Below are positions 45,580-51,176 of a stretch of 51,176 nucleotides of DNA, piece by piece. The translations under genes and the position numbers were made by a program. Below the pieces are notes generated by a model. That model saw only the letters and a list, made by a program, of their open reading frames with translations, was not told the origin of the DNA and searched no databases. Origin of the DNA: Desulforudis sp. (GTDB lineage Bacteria > Bacillota > Desulfotomaculia > Desulfotomaculales > Desulforudaceae); NCBI GenBank assembly GCA_003604975.1, contig QZIR01000032.1, forward strand, positions 1-51,176, written 5' to 3'. Position 1 is the first letter of the stretch; each line of letters begins with the position of its first letter.

Positions 45580-48234
45580 TTAGTGCACACAGGCCACCGT
45601 CTTCCCCTGATTGGCTGTCTTGATCCCTAGCTCGACGGCCAGCTTTTTGAAGTATCCCGCGTCTGCCCAGTTGAACCGGTATTCTTCGACCACCGGTTCA
45701 TCGCCGGCTCCATGCGGAGCCTGGAAGATAAACTCCCGTGCGCCTTCGGCGAACCGCTCCCAAATTGCACGCTCGTCCTTAAGCCCGGTTAGTTTTCGAT
45801 AATGGTCCCGCTCTTCATCCGTCAGAACAGCAAACCAAATCCAGTGCCCAAGCTCATGCGCCAGCGTCGCCGCAAATACGTCCGGCGAGTCGAAAGCCCC
45901 GGCGGACAATGTAATTTGGCTGTTTCCGGTTTTAGGATCGTAATAATAAAACGCTTTTGGCTGCCCCAGCCGCATCCGGCTTGCCAAGTCCCCGCCGTAT
46001 ACGTGCAAGATCGGAGGTGGTATCCATCGATCCCCCCGCCACCAAGGCAGCCGGACATCCTCAATGAGCCGCAATCCCTTCGTCATTGAACACAGCCAAA
46101 TGTTCACCGGTGTCGCAATCTCCCACCGCTCGGAACGAAAATGCTGATTCAGCATAATATCGAGATCATGCACACCCCAGCTATCCCCCTGCTCCCCCCC
46201 AATGCTGATATCCGTGAAAGCTGGAGTTCTTGTCGGGGTTGCAACTGTGGAAATCAGATTGACGAATACCTTGCCTTCGCTCCCCCGAATCTCGTGACTC
46301 AATTTGGAATCGCCCGCATCGTACTGCACCGGGGCCTGCACCGGGATCGTGACCGACCTGGTGTTGTTCGCCGGAACACAGTCTTCGATTCCCACCGGCC
46401 AAGCGCTGCCCTGGTAGGCGTGGCTGCCGGGATCGTTCAGCGTCACTACCTGGTTGATGGTCCTGGATTCGCCGCGGGCCAGATTGATGGTCTGGTCGTA
46501 GTTCAAACCGGGACCGGTGATCCTGACCCGCACCGGAATGCTCCCCGCGGGGCCGTCGTTGGCCCGGGTGACCACGGCGGCTACTTTGGTGGTGTCCCCG
46601 GTGTATCTCACGCCGTCCGGGGACCTGGACATGGCGATCCGCACGTCGGTGCAGGGTTGGCCAATCAGAGCTTCCGCCCGGTTGTTGGACCAGTCTTTGT
46701 CGTGGGATACGCTGATCGGGTTGATTCGGGCGATAACCTTCTGGCTGTTCGCCTGGACGGTGAAGCTGTAGCGGTACTCCTTCACGTCCCCGGGTTGGAA
46801 CACGACATGGCCCTGCGCGTTCGGCGCGTCCGCCGGGTCGACGGGCTGTAGGTTGATCACGTGTTCGCTTCCCGCCAAGTGGTGCAGTCTCAGCCAGGCG
46901 GTCTCGGCCTGCGGGTGGTCGTCGTTGAGCTTGTAGCGCACAGTGCCCGTGAGCGCTTGGCCCGCCTGGGCTTCGAAGCGGTCCGGAATGAGTTCCACGG
47001 AGAAGTCGGGCAGGACGATGCTGGTCGGAACAACAACCTTGGTGTAGTTGTTCAGCAGGTACCATTCACTCCGATCCCGATACCTATTGAACCGGTCCGG
47101 CAACAGGATGTTGCCGGTCGAATTGACCTCGGCATCCAGAGTAATTTCGGATTTGGAGTATCCCTCGGGCAGGCTCCAATCGAACTCGACGACGGTTTCC
47201 CCCTGGCCGATCCGGACCATGAAGACGTTAAGGGCTTCGCCATCAAACCCCGCCCGGCGGAACTCAACCGGCCGGATCAGCTTGCCGTCCACAGCGATCC
47301 CGGCCGGGACGTCATACTGCTCGGACAGCGTGAGATTTTTGACCTCCACGGCCCCGAAAAAATCCCTGGCCGCCGGATCGGTCAGGATGGATTCATGCAC
47401 CCCGCCCACGATGCGCAGCGTTCCGCGGTAGGTCTCCCCCGGTTTGGCCAGTTCCGTGCCCGGGTCCAGGTAGACCGGCACGATCTCACCGTGATAGACC
47501 GGGAAATCCACGACCTTGAAGTCGGGAAGGACATGCCATTGAATGGCGATGGTGTCGTAGAAGATGCCGCCCAGGTCGGAGCGGTTGTGCCAGTGGCGCA
47601 CCGCACCGGCGACGCCCGGCCTGGGTTCGGCCAAGACCTTGAAGTAGCGGTTCAAGGTCTCTTTGTTGAATTTCCCCCCGGCGAAGGCCGGGTTGTGGTA
47701 GAACGCCTTCAGGCCGGGGAACTCGGGGTCGGCGAAGCCCAAGAGTTTGTGGTACTCGGCCAGGGCGGCCATGATGACTTCCCAGGTATAGTCGGAGATG
47801 GGCAGATTCTCCGTATCTGTGAGATCTTGATCCCACGGCTCTTCGATCATCTTCCGGTCCGACGGAGGCACGTGGTGGGTCGCGTCAATAGGGAACCATT
47901 CGCTGGAGAACAGGTCACCCTGTCCGGTGTAGCCCAGATAGCGCGGCTCCTGGTTGGGTCTTCCGACGTTGACCCCGTTGTCCGACTGCCAGCAGGTTTT
48001 GGTGGACTTCCAGTCGTTCCCGGGAACCTGGGTCGGCAGGCCGTAGACAAGCTGGTTGCTCCGGTCCAGGCGGGCCTTAACCGTTATGAACTCGCCGCCA
48101 ACTCGGATAGTCCGCTCCGCCGGCAAGTTCCCAGCGGCCAAAAGGTCCTCCAGCAAACCGGCGTGTGCCGGGGAAAGGGAAAGCCCTGCGAACAGGGCTG
48201 TGACAAAGATGACACACAATATTCTTTTGAGCAT
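45580..48234 (-). CDS. Secreted HExxH metalloprotease-like protein
   Basis: An 884-residue exported protein. Signal peptide MLKRILCVIFVTALFAGLSL, cut near AHA. The long central part is beta-sandwich, including CARDB-like segments (~410-690). The C-terminal ~180 residues hold LAHELGHWIWF, zinc motif HELGH at 793-797, with possible third ligand Glu826/Glu830 (IWERFAEGAREF), like a gluzincin. Probably digests or processes surface proteins outside the cell. It shares an operon with the copper amine oxidase N-domain gene upstream. No sortase or anchor motif at the C-terminus. Confidence 0.72.
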   Translation of the reverse strand: MLKRILCVIFVTALFAGLSLSPAHAGLLEDLLAAGNLPAERTIRVGGEFITVKARLDRSNQLVYGLPTQVPGNDWKSTKTCWQSDNGVNVGRPNQEPRYLGYTGQGDLFSSEWFPIDATHHVPPSDRKMIEEPWDQDLTDTENLPISDYTWEVIMAALAEYHKLLGFADPEFPGLKAFYHNPAFAGGKFNKETLNRYFKVLAEPRPGVAGAVRHWHNRSDLGGIFYDTIAIQWHVLPDFKVVDFPVYHGEIVPVYLDPGTELAKPGETYRGTLRIVGGVHESILTDPAARDFFGAVEVKNLTLSEQYDVPAGIAVDGKLIRPVEFRRAGFDGEALNVFMVRIGQGETVVEFDWSLPEGYSKSEITLDAEVNSTGNILLPDRFNRYRDRSEWYLLNNYTKVVVPTSIVLPDFSVELIPDRFEAQAGQALTGTVRYKLNDDHPQAETAWLRLHHLAGSEHVINLQPVDPADAPNAQGHVVFQPGDVKEYRYSFTVQANSQKVIARINPISVSHDKDWSNNRAEALIGQPCTDVRIAMSRSPDGVRYTGDTTKVAAVVTRANDGPAGSIPVRVRITGPGLNYDQTINLARGESRTINQVVTLNDPGSHAYQGSAWPVGIEDCVPANNTRSVTIPVQAPVQYDAGDSKLSHEIRGSEGKVFVNLISTVATPTRTPAFTDISIGGEQGDSWGVHDLDIMLNQHFRSERWEIATPVNIWLCSMTKGLRLIEDVRLPWWRGDRWIPPPILHVYGGDLASRMRLGQPKAFYYYDPKTGNSQITLSAGAFDSPDVFAATLAHELGHWIWFAVLTDEERDHYRKLTGLKDERAIWERFAEGAREFIFQAPHGAGDEPVVEEYRFNWADAGYFKKLAVELGIKTANQGKTVACVH

Positions 48235-48248
48235 TTGTGTCTGACCTC

Positions 48249-49136
48249 CTAGTAAATGATCGCCAAGGACACGAAGTTGCCGCCGCCCGACTGGAGCATA
48301 ACGCGCTGGCCGTTCAGGTGGTAGTTCACCGATTCGTGCCGTTCAGACCCGCCGCTGGCCCGCCTGATGTCGGCCATCTCCTTGGCTTTGGCCATGATCT
48401 CCGGGATCTTCGGGTGGCCCGGGAAAAAGCCGTCCAGCGTCTTCTGGATCGGCGTCAAGTCCACTTTAACCTCCCGGATGTCAGGCAGTATCCTGGCCCA
48501 AGCGATGCTGACCCGGATTGACCCGCCCTCGGTCCAGCTCAAGGTGACGTGGCTCCGGTCCTTGTTGGCGAAAGTCTCTTCGCGCGGCGGGATATAATGC
48601 CAGGTCTTAACGACCGGATCCTGAGTCATGGTCACGCCGTGGATCCGCTCCAGCCTGGCCACGTCCGCGGGCTTGCCCGGCTTGGGAGTCACGCCGTCGT
48701 AGATCAGCACCCGACCGTTACCGCTGCCCACGGGAGCAGCCCACTCCACGGCCGCGCCCAGGACTTCGGACACGAACCGCAACGGCACCACGGTTCGGCT
48801 GTTGACCAGCATGGCGGGGGCGTCGATGGTGGCGGTCTTGCCGTCCACCAGGACGATGTTGGTGCCGATGCGCATTTCGATCTTCTTGCCGCCTCTTACG
48901 ACGATGGCTGTCTGCTTCGAGTCGTCCCAGTCCACCACGGCACCCAGGGCTTCGGACACAAACCGTAGCGGCACGTAGGTCCGGCTGGCCTTGGTGTCGA
49001 TGAAGGGCTTCTGATCCGGGAACACCACCGGGTTGTCGTTGACGAACACGTCCACCTTGTGGTTGTAGCCGGCGGAAGCCGGCACGGCCAGAATGAGGAC
49101 AAACACCGCGATCAAAAGCACCGCGAGTTTCTTCAA
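48249..49136 (-). CDS. Secreted copper amine oxidase N-terminal domain protein
   Basis: A 295-residue protein from TTG (MKKLAVLLIAVFVLILAVPA), chosen for the AGGGGG-type SD eight bases upstream; it has a signal peptide cut near ASA. Residues ~25-140 have the two-repeat Cu_amine_oxidN1 fold: VFVNDNPVVFPDQKPFIDTK...RTYVPLRFVSEALGAVVDWD and TVVPLRFVSEVLGAAVEW. This domain is a cell-wall-associated module in Clostridia and is not an oxidase by itself. The C-terminal ~140 residues are unassigned. It precedes the metalloprotease with a 14-base gap. Confidence 0.85.
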   Translation of the reverse strand: MKKLAVLLIAVFVLILAVPASAGYNHKVDVFVNDNPVVFPDQKPFIDTKASRTYVPLRFVSEALGAVVDWDDSKQTAIVVRGGKKIEMRIGTNIVLVDGKTATIDAPAMLVNSRTVVPLRFVSEVLGAAVEWAAPVGSGNGRVLIYDGVTPKPGKPADVARLERIHGVTMTQDPVVKTWHYIPPREETFANKDRSHVTLSWTEGGSIRVSIAWARILPDIREVKVDLTPIQKTLDGFFPGHPKIPEIMAKAKEMADIRRASGGSERHESVNYHLNGQRVMLQSGGGNFVSLAIIY

Positions 49137-49212
49137 GGTTATCAGCCCCCTTTGATGAATTTCAGATAGCCATTTATTAGACAAAGTTTGCCATGTGGTT
49201 GTTCCCTATGGC

Positions 49213-49240
49213 ATTATAGCCCCCTTTCCCAAATCCTGAA
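49213..49240 (-). promoter_or_regulatory. Promoter of the copper amine oxidase/metalloprotease operon
   Basis: Minus strand: TTCAGG (49240-49235), a 16-base spacer and a consensus TATAAT (49218-49213). The transcript would start near 49206, ~70 bases before the TTG start. The -35 is weak but the -10 is perfect. Upstream, GGCCCGAAGGGCC could be the tail of an iscB3 terminator. Confidence 0.65.
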
Positions 49241-49353
49241 GGACGGCCCTTCGGGCCTTCTTGGCCGTGCCGCCCGCACGGACTCCAGCGTCCGGGCGGG
49301 ACCGGCTTCCCACGCAACCCCTTTCCGCACTTTTCAGGAAATCTTTACGGTAC

Positions 49354-49384
49354 GGAACCCTCTCAATTTATTGAGGGGAGGAGT
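49354..49384 (-). repeat. IS605-type end hairpin after iscB copy 3
   Basis: Minus strand ACTCCTCCCCTCAATAAATT with closing arm GAGAGGGTTCC, located at the iscB3 stop codon. It matches the pattern CCTCCCC-hairpin-GGTTCC of the other ends. It probably marks the right end of the third IscB element. Confidence 0.65.
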
Positions 49385-50787
49385 GCCGTCTTTTGCGGTA
49401 TCCAGCACCGCCCCCGCCCCTTCTGCGCTGTGCGCAGAGATGCCGGGCGCCGCTGCGTAAACTGGCACTTTCGCCCCTCCTTTCGTTCGCAAAACAATAT
49501 TTTTACCTGGCCGTCGCTCATGAGTGAGATGACTTTTACCAGCCACCCCTCTTTTGTGCATACCAGGTCGCCCTTCTCGAAGAGTTTATTCCTGTACGGA
49601 AGATTGCTTGTGTCCTGATCCCGCCAAATGCGCCGGCTCTTCACCACCACCGGGTTTCCGGCTTCGTCGACGTACACCGCTTCGTTGACCGCAAACGGCT
49701 CGTTCAAGGCTTTCCTGCCGGGCAGAAGATCATGGTTGAACTCTCTTTCGGCTTTGAGCTTTTTGTAGTACTCACTCCGAACGTGGCGGCGGTAACTCCG
49801 GTTCTTTTTGTTGGCCCCCTGGTCGTGGTCGTCGACTTTCATGCGCTCCGGGTCCACGCCGGGCTGCCGGCCGGCGGCAGCGCGATAATGCGCCACGCCG
49901 GGGTTGGCGTTGAACAATTTCCGGTTACAGTGCCGCTTCCGGTATTCCACCCGGTAAGTCACGGGAGACAAGCGCAGCGGCACAGTGCCGCGAGCACCCA
50001 AGGCTACGGCGTCGTTTGCATGGCTCTTGGGAAGGCTTAGGGCGTAGCGCTTGGCTTTGGTTTCATGGCCGTAGCGAATCTCGACCGGGAGGCCCAGAGA
50101 CCTTAGTTTCTGTTCCAACAGGTACCGGCCGTGCATGCAACGGCCAGCCGCACGGGGATCAGGATAACGGTCCGGATCGAAGACCAAGGACAGTTTTTCT
50201 GTCACCACCGACGTGTGGCACTTTTCGCACAGGGTTCCCTGGATGTCGTAGCGATTGGTGCCACCGCTTTTGCGGGCCTTAAAATGGTGAATGCAGGCGT
50301 TTTCTTTGGTCACCGGATCGCCGCAGCAAAGACACCGGTAACCGTCGCGCCGCAGAATCGCCAAGCGGCGTTTCTGGCTCCGCGAATCGGCCCTGATGCC
50401 GGACGAAAGGCCGTTTTGGTAGCCTTTGCCTTTCACGCCGGGCCTGCGTTCCTTCACCAGGTCGATCTTGACCGGCTCAAGGATGATTCTGCTCACCGGA
50501 AACCAGCGCAACGCGCTTTTTACAGCGTTAACCTTGGCCTGCACGTCGGCGCGTATGCTCGGCGGGTACTCCTGGCCGCGACGATAGGCTATCTTGGATT
50601 CTCCTTGCTTGCCGCGTTTCTTGTTGCGACGATTGCGACGGGAGGCGCGAAGGGCTCTGCGATCCGCTAACGCGCCGCTGATCTCACGGCCGCGGGGCTT
50701 ACCTTCGGCGGCCAGGTTGGCGCGGTCTTGGGTTTTGCAGCGCTCCACCACGCCCAAACCAAAGGTTTCGCCGTCGTCCAGGATCAA
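49363..50787 (-). CDS. iscB: IscB-type nuclease (copy 3), lacking the PLMP segment
   Basis: A 474-residue protein from TTG. It begins almost at RuvC-I (ILDDGETFGLGVVE), then an Arg-rich bridge (LADRRALRASRRNRRNKKR), RuvC-II IILEPVKIDLV, HNH (CLCCGDP...CIHHFKARKSGGTNRYD...CEKCH) and RuvC-III LPKSHANDAVAL, all catalytic residues present. A long basic C-terminal domain follows. The PLMP domain of copies 1 and 2 is missing. The frame is open upstream for ~14 more codons, up to an end hairpin (50816-50843), but shows no PLMP. A 51-codon ORF (50857-51009) sits between the hairpin and the RNA. Start and completeness are uncertain. Confidence 0.82.
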   Translation of the reverse strand: MILDDGETFGLGVVERCKTQDRANLAAEGKPRGREISGALADRRALRASRRNRRNKKRGKQGESKIAYRRGQEYPPSIRADVQAKVNAVKSALRWFPVSRIILEPVKIDLVKERRPGVKGKGYQNGLSSGIRADSRSQKRRLAILRRDGYRCLCCGDPVTKENACIHHFKARKSGGTNRYDIQGTLCEKCHTSVVTEKLSLVFDPDRYPDPRAAGRCMHGRYLLEQKLRSLGLPVEIRYGHETKAKRYALSLPKSHANDAVALGARGTVPLRLSPVTYRVEYRKRHCNRKLFNANPGVAHYRAAAGRQPGVDPERMKVDDHDQGANKKNRSYRRHVRSEYYKKLKAEREFNHDLLPGRKALNEPFAVNEAVYVDEAGNPVVVKSRRIWRDQDTSNLPYRNKLFEKGDLVCTKEGWLVKVISLMSDGQVKILFCERKEGRKCQFTQRRPASLRTAQKGRGRCWIPQKTALLPSIN

Positions 50788-50815
50788 AACGGTTTCATAA
50801 CAATTGCGGCGTGGA

Positions 50816-50843
50816 GACCCCCGAATTCATTCGGGGGAGGAAA
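50816..50843 (-). repeat. IS605-type end hairpin just upstream of iscB copy 3
   Basis: Minus strand ATTTCCTCC then the palindrome CCCCCGAATGAATTCGGGGG and GTC. It has right-end character although it lies between the HEARO RNA and iscB3. This suggests a nested or composite element. Confidence 0.65.
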
Positions 50844-50856
50844 TGCCGCTTACACC

Positions 50857-51009
50857 TCCCAGATTAGAGAATCGGCATTTTGAGTCTTCCGAAGCCGGTT
50901 GATACCGGCCCCGCTGTACAGTTCCTTCCCTGACCAATCGGCGATCCGCGCCGCGCCGCGGCTGAACAGGGTTTTGTTGATTGCGTAGGCTAACAAGAAG
51001 CCCACCTCG
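50857..51009 (-). CDS. Small ORF between HEARO RNA and iscB copy 3
   Basis: A 51-codon ORF from GTG (MGFLLAYAINKTLFSRGAAR...GINRLRKTQNADSLIWEV). The likely SD is AACGAGG directly upstream. Composition is protein-like and no homologue is recognised. It could be a stand-alone peptide or a relic of the lost N-terminal part of the nuclease; it shows no PLMP motif. Coordinates of the start are approximate. Confidence 0.4.
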
Positions 51010-51014
51010 TTTCG

Positions 51015-51176
51015 GAGTGATTGTGCCCTTCGCCAATGTTATCCCGGTTTGTCACGCCCGCCACACTGTCCCTACCCCGCGGGGCTGTTTAATGACGGGC
51101 CACAGGGTCCGGAGCTAGGGCTACACCCCGGAGTGTGATGACCGGGATAACGTGGGCCGCGAAGGCCCCCGCCGGA
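51015..51176 (-). ncRNA. HEARO/omega RNA of iscB copy 3 (partial at window edge)
   Basis: Minus strand: the perfect 10-bp long-range stem 51151-51142 (GTTATCCCGG) with 51047-51038 (CCGGGATAAC), then ACAUUGGCGAAGGGCACAAU; the ACAUUGGCGAAG block is identical to copy 1. Inside are hairpins such as CCCCGCGGGG. The 5' end and guide lie beyond the window. Confidence 0.7.

Overview
The window carries almost all of its genes on the minus strand of a GC-rich DNA, with strong AGGAGG-type ribosome binding sites, frequent GTG/TTG starts and protein families common in high-GC Clostridia (copper amine oxidase N-terminal repeats, VKOR-thioredoxin fusion, HD-GYP, Tad pilus). A Peptococcaceae/Desulfotomaculum-type Bacillota host is my inference, not something the sequence proves. 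A ParM-like partition locus, a VirD4-type coupling protein, a replication-relaxation protein, a NusG paralogue and a phage-like recombination set point to a large conjugative plasmid or integrative element.

Layout, left to right (reverse of transcription). 0-1.1 kb: an ORF-less group II intron interrupting a hypothetical gene whose intact paralogue lies at 6.5-7.1 kb. 1.3-3.7 kb: an IscB nuclease gene with its upstream HEARO/omega RNA, lodged in the 3' end of radC. 3.8-14.7 kb: DNA-metabolism block (primase-like, HAD phosphatase, RecB-like nuclease, VWA protein plus MoxR ATPase, Bet/RecT annealase, SSB). Two related 5' leaders (4.1-4.35 and 14.64-14.98 kb) stand in front of small genes in this block; each has tandem hairpins, an intrinsic terminator and a conserved hairpin pair before the Shine-Dalgarno. 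15.0-20.4 kb: a possible winged-helix protein, a HEPN-type protein, an S1-domain protein, a PD-(D/E)XK protein, a DNA methyltransferase and a ParB-like protein. 20.4-26.7 kb: VirD4 coupling protein, replication-relaxation protein, RusA-like resolvase, NusG paralogue, a ParR candidate, a parC-like repeat array, ParM and an HD-GYP protein. 26.9-33.7 kb: secreted proteins and a polyprenyl-sugar glycosyltransferase set. 33.7-44.9 kb: a Tad/Flp pilus locus (pilins, TadE/G-like proteins, TadA, TadB, TadC, CpaB, prepilin peptidase) with a VKOR-thioredoxin fusion and unusually cysteine-rich minor pilins; a second IscB element sits inside it. 44.9-45.6 kb: an orphan HEARO-like RNA and IS605-type end hairpins. 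45.6-49.2 kb: a secreted metalloprotease and a copper amine oxidase N-domain protein behind a recognisable promoter. 49.4 kb to the end: a third IscB with its HEARO RNA running off the window.

Most notable points: the duplicated leader that may be an antitermination element served by the element's own NusG paralogue; one orphan and three IscB-linked HEARO RNAs with the same long-range stem; an IscB whose RuvC-III aspartate is replaced; a cysteine-rich pilus next to its own disulfide machinery; and twin 5' leaders able to form mutually exclusive hairpins at the Shine-Dalgarno.
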